From NCBI GenBank assembly GCA_950295325.1, contig OX485803.1:48253554-48317553 (forward strand): a stretch of 64,000 nucleotides of DNA. Reading direction: 5' to 3'. This document shows, one piece after another, positions 13,661 through 24,500 of this stretch (position 1 is the stretch's first letter; each line of letters starts with the position of its first letter). Made by a program: the position numbers and the translations under genes. Under the pieces are notes generated by a model. That model saw only the letters and a list, made by a program, of their open reading frames with translations. It was not told where the DNA came from and searched no databases. This DNA comes from Polytrichum commune (Eukaryota > Streptophyta > Polytrichopsida > Polytrichales > Polytrichaceae).

Positions 13661-14261
13661 CTCTGTAATTTCCTCTTCTAGTCAGGGTTTTTGTAGCTGA
13701 GAGTTTCTCATTCTCTCATCGCCAACCGTATGGGGCAGACATGGGACGTCTACTCTTTCATGCAGCTTTAAGCTTGAGTGGTGCTTTCATCATACTCTAG
13801 TTTTCCCATCTTCAATCTACTGTGGAGTACAGTTAATGGTGGTTATTGACTTCATTTCAACACTGGAATGTGGAACTGGCCATGTGGTTATCTAGTAAGT
13901 TATCAACACTTGAACACGTTCCACCTCTTCTACTGTTGAAGTTTTTTCTCCCCGCATGCAAGAGGGACGCGCGTCCGCAAACTCATACACCTTACGCCCC
14001 AATCACATTGCAAGCCCCAGAATATGTTGATACTCTTCCATTTCTACTCTCTGAAGATGTGTACCCTGCCGGTAACTCCGCACTTCAAGTACCTTCTTTT
14101 TGCCTCACATTTATGGCCCATCCAACGCAATCACCAGCTCAACTACTCACCTGCGTAAATGTGTGTTGCACACAGATTGATGAAGCACATGAGTTGGTTA
14201 CAATGGGCAACAACACGCACTAGAAAAGTGAGGTACATTTATTCCTGTGGAGGCCACACAA

Positions 14262-14868
14262 TTTTAAAAACACCAGTTTCAAAACGGAGTTGAGTAAGCC
14301 AAGGTAAAAGTATATATGCCTTGATATGTGCCTAACTTGGAGGAGCTTGGTTTCAAGGTTGGTCCCTCTTTTATTAAGTGTAAACATCCGTTTTCAACTC
14401 CAATCCAAGACAACGGTTTTGCAAAGCTTAAAACCTTTGTTTCCAATCGGAGTTGAAAATGTAACCAATTTAAGAGGGACCGACCTTGAAGCTATTGGAA
14501 TTTGAAGAGTCTTAGGTAGCTTGGTATGAAAGGCCTCAATTGACCTTAAGCATTCTAGATAAGTAGATGGACAACCAAGTGATTGATGTTCCGATATCTT
14601 GACCCAAAGTGTCAAGAGACTACAAGTGTAGCAATTTACATCTCAATGAAGAGGCTTGAGGGTGAGAGGAAGATCATCAACTTATATGACTTCCTTCCCT
14701 CTGGTTGGGTGGAGAGTCTTTCTCAAACTTCCTTGTCTATCTCCAATTCTCGTGTCTATATTTATTTATAACTAAAATTGAGCTCCTCGAAGTTAAGCAC
14801 ATGTCAAGGCCGAAATTCTTTTACCTTGGCTTACCAAACTCCGTTTCATAACCAATGTTTTCAAATGT
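14262..14868. mobile_element. Foldback/TIR element nested in array unit B3
   Basis: Terminal inverted repeats of about 85-90 bp lie at 14262-14346 and 14776-14868 (left arm contains CGGAGTTGAGTAAGCCAAGG, right arm CCTTGGCTTACCAAACTCCG). A second inverted pair sits inside (14351-14401 with 14449-14491; GGTTGGTCCCTCTT against AAGAGGGACCGACC). It splits unit B3: the B2 sequence TATGAGGAGCACTCAGAAG resumes as TTGTGAGGAGTGCTTAGAAG at about 14885, just beyond the right arm. There is no transposase reading frame, so it is a non-autonomous element. Confidence 0.7.
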
Positions 14869-15117
14869 TTTCAAAAAATTAGATTGTGAGGAGTGCTTAG
14901 AAGTTGTCAACAAAAAAACATTGTGCATTCTTGGGTGTTTAGTCGAGGTCAAATAACCTCAAGCATCCAAAAATGATGCCCCCAATATTTTTTAGTAGCG
15001 TTGTAAATGGAAGGAGTCTTCGCAATCACATGGGCAACAAATTTGGGTAGCAGCGGAAGACATAAATGAAGGATTCCAAGTTGTCATTGCAAATCAACAT
15101 AAGGTAGAGGGTGCTAT

Positions 15118-15860
15118 AACCAACATCCTACTCAAAACCAACACCCACGCACGCTTCCTAATTTTGTAACCAAAACACATCTTAAGATGTTTGCTTGGGG
15201 GGGTCACTACCCCTTGTGACATGTAACCACATGCGTACAAAGAGTATTTTTATGAGGGCTATTTACCTCCCCATTTGGATTTTAGGGAACCCTTTAAGTA
15301 GAAAAAAAAACTACTTCACCAAATATTCAACACCCTATAGATAATTATAAAAGAAAACCTAGACTATTTCAATGACGTTGAACTACTTATAAATTTTTGA
15401 TTTACTCGTTTTGTACGAAGGAAAACTTAAAACTCCAATATAACATGGCATATATCCACGTTACTATATATTGGTGAAAGATAAGTGTACACATTATAAC
15501 CCAGTTGTTCAAATTTTCATTCATTTTGCATGTACTATATGTGAAAATATTCATTTTTAATTCCTTTATTATTATTTTTATACTAATTTCTTTCTACCTA
15601 AAGTGGGGATTTTTCCCTTATACTAAATTATATATAATCACATGTTTCGCAATTTAAGTAGGCTATGGTAGATCCAAACTTTATATAATTTTTCTTGCCA
15701 ATGAATAAAAAACACCCTATAGGTGTTCTCACGTGGTTTCTACTTTTTGGCCGGTCACCCCCCCCCCCCAAGGATGTTTGAATATCTCTAGCGCAAAGCA
15801 AGGCTATTTGGGTGACAAGTGGGTAGTTTTGAGAGAATGCAGGGTTGATTTTGAATGAAT
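15118..15860. mobile_element. Possible older foldback element with C/G tracts
   Basis: The arm at about 15125-15215 (GATGTTTGCTTGGGGGGGTC) pairs imperfectly with about 15748-15855 (a C-tract followed by AAGGATGTTT, then GTGGGTAGTTTTGAG). Similarity is patchy and no target duplication could be set. The interior is AT-rich with no gene. Confidence 0.35.
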
Positions 15861-16277
15861 ATGGGATTAAATTTGGGCATGCATCGAAACAAGGCTAGGA
15901 ATGGGTTCCTTATATGTTTTTATCAAGATCCCACACTCAGAGTCATGAGGACTTCAATATTTTTAATGCATGGAGTGTTGGTTTTAGTGTGGCAACGCTA
16001 TTAGATGAACATGGAGTTGATTTTGGACAAGTGTTAGGAGAGGTTTCGAAACCATTTGCATTAGGGAAAAGTATGGGTCTAGGGAGGTGTTTAGGAATAA
16101 GCTACTTCAAACTTTGTAATATATTCATAAGATGTGCCCATTTGTTTTCGTTTTGTTTCTACCATGTTTAAGCCAATCATGCATACTAGTATTTCAATGA
16201 GACTCCCAAAAAATAGGCTATAATGCAAAAATGTCTACCTCACGCATGAGTCACTTCATTGCAGCTTCGATACAGTG
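15861..16277. other. Spacer with unrecognised short ORF
   Basis: An open frame at 15914-16171 (85 codons) shows no domain or splice context. I see nothing else here. Confidence 0.3.
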
Positions 16278-16428
16278 GATGGGGAGACCCGATCGCTAGT
16301 TACAGATGAACCGGTTGAGTTTCACAAATAACCGGTTGAAGTTCAAGACTTCAGGACAATCACCGATTGATTATAGAGAACATGCCTCAAATCAACAACT
16401 ATGTCAACACGTAATCAATTGGATGTAG
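16278..16428. mobile_element. Truncated copy of the ACCGGTT-rich MITE family
   Basis: Shares GTTACAGATGAACCGGTTGA with the complete copies at 31370-31594 and 45360-45563 and follows them, with gaps, to the point where they read CAACATGTAACCGG. The 5' terminus is recognisable but altered (GATGGGGAGACCCGATCG), and the 3' terminus is lost. Confidence 0.65.
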
Positions 16429-16429
16429 G

Positions 16430-17340
16430 GCCACTTCACACTATGGCTGTCCAAGTGAAGAGGCCATGGGATTGAGTGGTCAAACTTTGTTGAGTCCAAA
16501 GAAATGGGCTGAAAATAACGAATAAAATATAATAGTTGGAGCTTTCGGCCGGGCATAGTGTGAAGCCTCCAAATGTCGCGCACCTCTCCATGAGGAGTGC
16601 CCGCAACACCATGGACACAAGGGGGACCCTAGAGTAACACTTGGGACTTGTGATGCCATTGGTGAAAGGGCCCAAATGATCCTAGTGTGGGTGAGGGCCC
16701 CGAGCTTTAAGAACGCCTCCTACCCACAAAGACTAAGAGTCACGAGGGCAAGGCCATGAGTTATGAGTACTTTATGGCATCCAAATTCTAGAATGCTCAA
16801 GAACACCTCAATTGGAGGTGTGAGCTACGAGATATGGCAATTTTTTGAGTGGGGCGTTGTCTTGGGACAACGCCCTGAGACAGTTGTGACCTGGGAGTGG
16901 TGCCCGAGACTGCTTAAGTTTGAGCAATCATAACTTCCTTAATACTTGCTTGAATGAGGCAAGTGAGGGGCTCATTAGCATCTACGCAAAGAATTAATGT
17001 TGATAGAGTGGTTGCTTGATAACATCAGAGATCATGGAAAGAAGTTATGGTGGTCTGAAGTTGTTGGGGGCTTCTAGCTCCAACGGCTAAAGGAAAATAT
17101 CTACTTGACCTCAACCCTTAGGAGAGAGACAAAAAGTTTCTTAACGATGGTTTAGGGGCCTTGCCCAAAGTCCTAGAGGCTTATATGGGTGAGGCGGCTT
17201 TGCCGACCGACCCAACCCGAAGCATACTTGGCAACTATGCTTCGAGTTGTTACAGTGTTGCTTTGGCAACATGATGATCAATTCAAGAGTGAATTTCTAT
17301 GAATGAAAGTCCACATCTAATCATTGGCTATCTACTAAGG
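16430..17340. other. Hairpin-rich non-coding stretch, possibly an LTR or leader fragment
   Basis: Contains a cluster of short perfect hairpins: 16852-16875 (GGGCGTTGTC/GACAACGCCC, 4-nt loop), 17195-17205 (CGGC/GCCG), 17219-17243 (GAAGCATA/TATGCTTC) and 17257-17270 (GTTGC/GCAAC). There is no long open frame. The composition resembles the untranslated region of an LTR retrotransposon, but no second LTR is visible. Confidence 0.3.
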
Positions 17341-17539
17341 GGAGAGTCTTGAATGAATGTGTAGGAGGGTTTGATGACCAAATCATGAACCCAAAACATT
17401 ACGAAATCAACGAATACAGTGATTACTTCTATAGTGAGCAAACAAGCAAGCTAGTTACAATTGCTATGCACATACCTTTTGACCACACTTATAATGGAAA
17501 GCACGAAAGAATAAAAAAACAAAAAAAAATTCAAGAGGC

Positions 17540-18058
17540 ACACCTTGCTTTGGCGGTGCATTGAATGTATTTTGCATCTCCCCCCGAAGCGAAATGAGTT
17601 GAATGACCCAGTGGTCCTTCCAATGGTGAGCATGCTTCAAGAGCTCCACATCGTCTTTGGCATCGTCCAATTCCACAATTTCCGGTTTCTTTCGGGGAGT
17701 TTTTTTTTTTTTTAAAAAAAAAATTTTATGGCCTTGGAGTGATCAATGACTGACTCTTGAGGGCATCGTTTTGGTGATTCTTCAGTAAGATCAATTGTGG
17801 CGCTAGGAGTGCCTTGTGCAGGAGCATTGAACCCATACCTGGGAATTGGAGGCATGTGCGAAGTGGAAAATAAAAATGGCAATTGATTCCCCACCCCATG
17901 AAAGCCATGAAAAAATGGTGCGGGAGGAATGGGAGGATGTTACCTAAATTTAGAGAGCCTGCAACAAGGGGCATTCCACCTGTCACAACACTCACTAAAC
18001 CCGCACCACCCGCACCACTCGCTAAACCCGCTTCCCGCAAATGACCTTGCGACTCCAT
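17540..18058 (-). pseudogene. Degenerate ORF resembling N-terminal half of a PIF/Harbinger-type Myb/SANT accessory protein
   Basis: On the minus strand an ATG at 18058 opens MESQGHLREAGL and runs into a Gly-rich stretch. The frame then shifts by one, so that IPRYGFNAPAQGTPSATIDL continues in a second frame. A T/A homopolymer at 17700-17728 breaks that frame, and a third segment follows with the motif WKDHWVIQLISLRGEMQNTF before PPKQ. The last motif looks like the start of the trihelix/SANT proteins carried by plant PIF/Harbinger transposons, as I recall them. AAGCAAG followed by GTGTGC could be a splice donor, so some apparent frame changes may be introns. No DNA-binding domain follows, so this is a fragment. 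Confidence 0.42.
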
Positions 18059-18179
18059 GGAACCCTAAACCCAAATTCCAAAAAAAGGGAAAGATGTTCA
18101 AAAGTTAAGCAAAACTATAATCCTAAATTTAAAATAATAAAAAATAAAAAACCATATTAGAAGACAAACACAAAACTCA

Positions 18180-18570
18180 CCTTGGGAGGACGGCAGATGG
18201 TTGTTGCTGTCTGTTGGTGCAGACAGGTGCCTCGCAAAACAGGAGCGTTGAAAGAAGCTCGCAGGTGAAGCTCGCAACCTGCTACAGTCTGTGACACACA
18301 GGTCTTCGGCTGATGTGGCCGGTGCTGAAGTGGAGGCTGATGTGGCCGGTGAAGTCCACTAGCTGGCACCTGGTTCCCAGGGACGTCGGCGGGGGGGGGG
18401 GGGGTCGGAGAGCCAGGCCTCCTCCCCCGGCACTTGGTCCCCTACAAAGGCAGTCGCCAGGTCACCCTCCCCTTGGCAGACCTGCCCCTAGTGGGGTACG
18501 GGAGCCCAAAAAGGGGCCAATCATGCACGGGGAAGGGTTGTACCTGTCCCTAGTGGGGTACAGCCCTTAA
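18180..18570. other. GC-rich island with G12-type homopolymer
   Basis: GC-rich island in AT-rich DNA with a long G run at about 18391. It carries a duplicated CCCCTAGTGGGGTAC / CCCTAGTGGGGTAC motif (about 18484 and 18549), each itself a small palindrome. No reading frame here is convincing. It may be the remnant of a GC-rich transposon. Confidence 0.4.
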
Positions 18571-18759
18571 TTAGTTACTTTCACCAAAATAGTGGTTCTA
18601 CAAAAACAAAACATAAAAAATGATTGATTTTCTAAATGACTAAAATAAACTCTACTATAACTTATATATAACTAAAAAATAGTTTTCCTCTAACATGGTC
18701 ACCTTTATTTATGGCTGATATGACCAATTTGGGTTCTCTCGCCCTTCTCTCACCACAAA

Positions 18760-18915
18760 ATCCAGGTGGCCATCTAATAACATTGCCCATTTTTGGACAT
18801 GTAGGATTTCATGTCACTTTCTCATCCTTTTTGTCTTTTCTTTTTTTTAATTTTTTACATGTTCACTCATGGTCACTACTTTTCTAGGTGACCTTGTATA
18901 AAAATGAGGTGGGAT
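18760..18915 (+). repeat. Dispersed repeat, copy 1 (second copy near 35.4 kb)
   Basis: Shares GACATGTAGGATTTCATGTC...TTTCTCATCC...GTGACCTTGTATAAAA with 35380-35515 in the same orientation, about 130 bp at roughly 70-75% by eye. Confidence 0.5.
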
Positions 18916-19134
18916 TGTTACTCATTTCTCAAGCAATGAGAGATTCTAAGAAGCAGTCAGTCATGATTATTGATCGCTCCATGTAGTGTCAATTGGCCTT
19001 TATGCAAGTGTGATATAGAAATAAGAACATATTTGAGAAGCCCGTGGGGGCTCCTTGGGCCTTAAAGGTTGGAGATGCTATATTGGCCATTGATGCATGA
19101 CATACATTAGCAACACTTGTTTAGTGTTGAAGAC

Positions 19135-19135
19135 C

Positions 19136-19162
<27 letters not shown>
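19135..19162. repeat. (TA)n microsatellite
   Basis: Uninterrupted AT alternation directly after GAAGACCA. A shorter TA run is present at about 11756-11769. Confidence 0.9.
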
Positions 19163-19168
<6 letters not shown>

Positions 19169-20580
19169 GTGTGGGATTTACTATAGAGTTGTCCATGTCC
19201 ATGTATGAAAAATGTAGCACTGTGAATGTGACATCACTTTACCACCAAATCAACTTCAAGAATATACTCCTCCTATCCTTAGGAAATCGATCTTTGAATT
19301 TGGGTTCAATCTTGAGTTTGAAAGTAGGGTCCATTAAGGGGTGTTTTGGACTTAACAAATGGCTTAGACTTGGACCTTAATGTAAATGCACCCTTAGACT
19401 AGAGATCCTCTATGTCACAAATGATCACAAAACATTAAAGTACACTGTAAATGTGATTTTTAGTGTGGTTTATTAAGATTGCTATGCCATGTTTAGTATA
19501 GTGGCCCCTCCATGACTTGTTTATGTAGAAGTGAGTACTTTATGCCACCTTCTCTGAAGTATTCAAGATTATTTACATGAATCAATGATAAACAGTGTGG
19601 GCCACACTAAAATGAGATGTGTAGTGCACTTTTCCCAAGATCTCGCTCGTCAATTCATCGAGCCTACTCTTCAATTTACTTATTGTCATTATCGATACTT
19701 GGACATGGAGCTAGAAATAAAGTGCACTATAAACTTGGTGCTTGCACAATCATAGGAGCACCTTCCCTATATGTTAGGGAACAACTTATTTGTTTGCCAT
19801 GGACTCAAAGATCTCCATGACTCTAGAGTGTTTGTGGCAATGAGCTTTTGGAATATAAACTTGTGGGCGCGTAGTTCCAAAGTATTTGATGGCTCATAAG
19901 TAATGCATGGCTCCGGCTATTGTGGGCACTTCCCACTCTACATGGCCGTTGGATCCGATTAGAAATTGTCTCATCCCGTTACCAATTACGAACCATACAT
20001 CATCTTCAGAGTTGGGACGCAAAAGATATAAAAAGTCAAGTGAAGATTCTTTTTTTCTTAAACAATCACAGGTATCCTTCTTATTGTGCCAACTATTGAA
20101 CGTAGGCTAGCGTTTATATCTTGAAACACACAGTCCAATCTCATCATAACACATGGCCTTTTTGTGTTTGCTCTTTAACTACGAGCCTTGTCATATACCA
20201 CTCAAATATATGTGTCTAATCAAGAAGAATGACCAATATATGGCCCCACATACCTTAACTTAGCACATTTGTCACCCCTTTGACACACAAGACTGTAGGT
20301 GTGCGTAAGATAAGACGGCCAAGTGCATTTATCTTCGTCTAAACAAAGTGCTCTTATTGGACATTGGGCCACCAAAACCCAAATGTTCCAAAGTAGGTGG
20401 GCAGTTAAGGGGCATTGATCCAATAGCAAAATGCACAATTTGCCGTCAACTTGATCTCCACGCCTCATCCAGGGCTCGAGCTTCCAACAAAAGTAGTTGC
20501 CCAAAATGTACGAGGCACGCACATTTCATGGAACCACCTACAGCCCCAAATTCTCTGCAAAAGTTCACATTGATTCAATC
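19163..20580. other. Intergenic DNA upstream of the RING/WD40 gene
   Basis: No domain-bearing frame, tRNA or clear transposon terminus seen. Open frames at 19617, 19907 and 20348 lack recognisable features. Confidence 0.4.
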
Positions 20581-20681
20581 TACCAGTGGGAGGATCCCAC
20601 GTCGGCAACTGGAAAAGCAGCCGCTCGAAGGCGGTTCAAAGGCTGACTGGGATGGCGGTGGGTTGGAACAATGGGTTGCCG

Positions 20682-20783
20682 CCACGTCACTTCACCTCCT
20701 TCGGACGTTCATCTCCCCCTCTCTTACCTCTTTCGCTCGCCCTCGTGAATTGCATTAGGGTTAGCCAGCTTCAACTAGGGTTT
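20682..20783 (+). promoter_or_regulatory. Likely core promoter region with ACGT box and telo-box
   Basis: CCACGTCA (20682-20689) is an ACGT-core, bZIP-type box. A pyrimidine-rich tract (about 20707-20745) is followed by TTAGGGTTAG (20755-20764) and TAGGGTTT (20776-20783), the telo-box found near transcription starts of many plant housekeeping genes. The first coding ATG is at 21553, so the leader would be about 0.75-0.8 kb. No TATA box is obvious. Confidence 0.45.
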
Positions 20784-21427
20784 GATTGCTTGATTCCGAA
20801 CCCCCCCCGTGCGCTCTTAGAATCTACCCGGAATTTTGCAACTGCCTTTTGCGGCAGTGGTTTGAATCACTCCTTCTGTGCGCCAATCGGCCGCAATTGA
20901 GCTCGCCGCGGTGGGAAATCGGCCTGGAATGGCTGTATTTGTGGTCTGATCCCCTTCGTATGGATTCGTCCGGTGGTTGTGGTGGATAGAGATCGTGGGA
21001 ATGGAGTGTGAGTGATGTCGCATGGTGCTTAAAATCGGAAAAGTGCACCGAAATTTCCATGTCGACAGCTCCCGAGGATGTTGTGGCTATGGTCAGGGTT
21101 ATAATGACTTGATTTCGGGAAGCTGGTCATCGTCATAATGATCATCGTTTAGCTGGAGTCTTCCTGTTGAATCGGCAATGTTTCCTGGTCGAGGTCCTGG
21201 GAGCCGAAAGAATCTGGTTGTGAATCCCCTGGCTCGAAGATTTTGTAGCCAATTCGGCAGGGATTGATTGCTTAGGGTTGTGATTTTCATTGTTTTCGAA
21301 GCCAGTACTTTGTGAGCTTGCCACTTGACATATCGATGTGTATAATGAAACGGAACACATAGTAGATCGACTGGAGTATGTAGAGTCTCTCATACCTTCC
21401 GAGGGATTTAGTGAGCGTTTACTGTGA

Positions 21428-21459
21428 ATTTCAATCAATCAATCAATCAATCAATCAGA
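21428..21459. repeat. (TCAA)n microsatellite in the 5' leader
   Basis: About seven near-perfect TCAA repeats some 95 bp upstream of the start codon of the RING/WD40 gene. Confidence 0.85.
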
Positions 21460-21552
21460 CGTGGAGCATCATTGGGAGCTTTCATTTGAATCTTGAAGGC
21501 CGTATGTATGGTAACCTGATCGGAGGCACCAACATTTTTGGCTAAGTAAGTC

Positions 21553-24500
21553 ATGGGCCTCACATGTAAGATCTGCTTCGAGAGTGCGTCAGATCAAGGC
21601 ACACAAGCCCGGATTACATCCTGTGGCCATGTGTTCTGCCAAGCTTGCGCTACCATATGGTTTCGCACCGAAGCAGCTTGCCCTGTCTGCCGAAGTGCAG
21701 TTGCCGGCCCGTCCGCTTTAATTGCTCTCTTTGACCACGATGCCGGATTGCAGTCTCCCGCCCTGGGCCTCGATGATGAGGCTGCTGAGAGTGGAGGCGA
21801 ATTTACAGGCTCCTCCGGTGGCGAGGAGCAAACGCAGGTCCGGGATAGTCCCAGTGGGGCGGCAAAATCCAGCGGCGGAGGAGCAGCCACTAGCGGAACA
21901 ACAGAGAACTCAATTGGAGGTGGAGGAGGGGAGCCAGGTTCCGCGGGGAGAAGCAGTGGAGAGAACAACCCTCCCTCCACTGCTGATAGGACTCGTGTTG
22001 CTGACTTGCAACGACGAAATTGCGACAATGAAGATGTGCAGGTTAATCAACTTGAACATTTCCCGAGATTCAGTCTTTCCAACAGCCCAGGTCTAAGTAA
22101 CAGTTAAAACTGGAAGCATGAAGCTCAAATGCTGGTGTTCAATGGGTTTTGTTCATGGGGCATGGAATTTAGGCCATAGATGCAGAAGCAGTTACTGAAA
22201 GCAAAGACTGTAGTTGCGTTCCTTGCTAACGGACTGGTATTCGCAACGCACAATATAGTGCATGGGGCCGCCTAGGGATCTTCAAGGGAGAATAGAGGAA
22301 TTCAGTCTATCCAACATCCCAGGTCTAAGTAACAGTCAAAACTGGAAGCATGCAGCTGAGATATGCTGGTTTTGTTCAATGGGTTTTGTTTATTGGGCAT
22401 GGAATTTAGGCCATGGATGCAAAAGCAAATACTGAAAGCGAAGACTGTAGTTGCATTCCTTGCTAACGGACTGGTATTCGCACACGATTCAGTGTATGGG
22501 GCCGCTTAGGATCTGGGAAAGGAGAAGAGGGGGCCGCTTATGATGCGAGGGTGACCTTGGTAAGAGCAAATAGATGATTGGAGTGGTATCACATGTGCAT
22601 TCGGCAACCTTGGTATCAAAATTAATTGACTGCACTCCTCTATTGGTGATCATCTATGTCCTGGGTTTGCATCACTTGTTCTCTAGCTCTAGATATGGTA
22701 GGGTCCTTAAGGCATCCCACATTCTTCAGGTGCTGCATGCTTCAATCCTTTGACGTTTTCATGTGCACAGTATGCCTACACCAATGGGGTTTCCATGATT
22801 TGAGGGAGTAAAAACACAAAGTGGATGGTCTGTGGTACTTGAGCGTTTTAATCACATTCAAGTGTCATTCATCTTTGATTTCCCTTCTGGTATCCTTCCA
22901 TCATGGCCATCTGGTGCTCAGTACTTTGATTTCAAAGAGGATACATCACTAGGCAGTTATTAAAGTAGACAAGATTAACACTCTGGACAAGTGACCTCAG
23001 AGGGGACAATATCCTTGTCAACTGCAGCTTTGACCTAGAACTGGGCACCTTAATAATCTGACTCCCCTGTGAGGGGTATGAAGGAGATCGATGTGATGCT
23101 TTTTAAGATTGCACATTTTAGGGACGAGGTGGATACCTATTTGTCATGACATACTTAGAAGCTTTTGGGTTTAATCTCACTGCTGAAGTCACTATGTCTC
23201 ACTTGCTCAACCAGTGACTCTTGAGTACATGACTACATATGAGTCTGCTTACCTTCGATTTTGTATTATGAATCTTAAACTTGAACTTGAGACGAGGCCG
23301 GCAGCAACAATAACTAACAAGCATTTATATTGGTGATTCAGGTGAAGTATGTTTTAGGAAAAGTTGCAGAGAGATGGCAGCAGGTCATGGTGGAACGAGC
23401 AAGGCTTAGAGTTCAAGTTGCCCGCTTAGAGAAAGCCAAGCAAGAACTCAGCACTCAGGTTCAAGTCCTCTCAGACGAAAATACACTTTTGAAACAGAAC
23501 ATGCGTTACCGACCACGAGGGGGCTCAACAGATCCCCGATGGGAACTTGAGTGTGATATACGGGATATTGATTATTATACTGAAAGTGGTCGTCATGGAC
23601 TAGACAGAGAGGGTGATATGAATAATATTGGCAGCTACCTTGCCAATCTCAACCTCTCAGAACACGGCTATGGAAGCACTGACACAACATACAGTCCAGT
23701 GAGAAACACGTCAAGGGTCCCAGCAAAAGTTGAGGAGAGGCTAGGTGCTTCTAAGTGGGAACTTGCCCACACATTTACTATGCACTCTGGCCCAGTGCAT
23801 GGAATAGCAGTGAATCCATCAGGGAATCTTGTGGCCACTGCTTCCTGGGATCACTTATGTCGTGTTTATGATGTACATCTGGAGGAGGAGGTGGCCGTGC
23901 TTGCTGGCCATCTGTTGGGACTCTATGCTGTGAAATTCTCCCCCGCAAAGCGTGACCTTGTTGGCACTGTGAGCTCTGATCAGACATGCCGTTTATGGAA
24001 TACAGATACTGGTGAATGCCTTCGTGTTCTTGAAGGTCACACAGATGAGGTACTATCTGGATTCACTTGTTTATGGATCCGTATTTGTCAATGCTATTGA
24101 AATTTACTTTCTTGAGATCATTTAAGCTTATCCGTAAGGGTGCTTTTATGTACTCAACAAAAGTCACTTAGATACAGAGCAAAAGCCATGAACAGTGAGG
24201 CATAAAGTGCTGTGTAATGTTGTTGTCTTTTAAATTTAGAAACTTTTTCCTTGAGGGTTTTGTTGGAAGTCGACCTTGCTCACATGGAGATCTCAAAAGA
24301 GTGCTTATTTCTGCTCCAGACTGGAATTTTTTTTTCCAGGAAGTTTTGACTTCAATGGCTACACCAAGTATGGATTTAGTGTGAATGAAAAGTCATTGTG
24401 AACGACTTTTTGTGCCAACAACTGGGAGGTTGTAAAGCTGAAGTGCTATGATTAGATTGAAAAGTGTAACCAAAGTATTTTAACACTAGAAAATCTCTTC

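Larger units (their letters stand above)
9251..14945. repeat. Tandem array of six ~0.8-1.0 kb units in alternating A/B (dimeric) order
   Basis: Unit starts, taken at the conserved GGGCCC-type core, are 9251 (A1), 10101 (B1), 11077 (A2), 11952 (B2), 12731 (A3) and 13551 (B3), spaced 850, 976, 875, 779 and 820 bp. All units share the core followed by a block with GTTTATGTAGCTGGATG-like sequence, a CTCACTAAGTGTATGG-like block and a GGGCAACAAC-like block. Units A1, A2 and A3 share a further block (9769-9845, 11595-11685, 13311-13395; CCACAGATGATTTGATAACC in A1 and A2). B2 and B3 instead share a CGTATGGGG...GTGGGAC stretch. The order is therefore a higher-order dimer of about 1.6-1.85 kb repeated three times. 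Open frames inside the units are not conserved between units, so a protein is unlikely. The last unit is interrupted by a foldback element at 14262-14868 and resumes at about 14885-14945. Confidence 0.85.

Noticed and set aside
13484-13681. Frame running through an array core (with similar ones at 9249 and, on the minus strand, 11849)
   Set aside because: Frames differ between units and are closed by stops in others; similarity reflects shared DNA, not coding.
9251-14945. CRISPR-like or rDNA/5S array
   Set aside because: Units are far too long and diverged for CRISPR, and no rRNA sequence is recognised.
18313-18570. 85-codon proline-rich frame across the G run
   Set aside because: Low-complexity translation of a GC-rich patch and homopolymer.
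21594-22028. 144-codon minus-strand frame opposite the RING exon
   Set aside because: Shadow of the GC-rich RING exon; no independent support.
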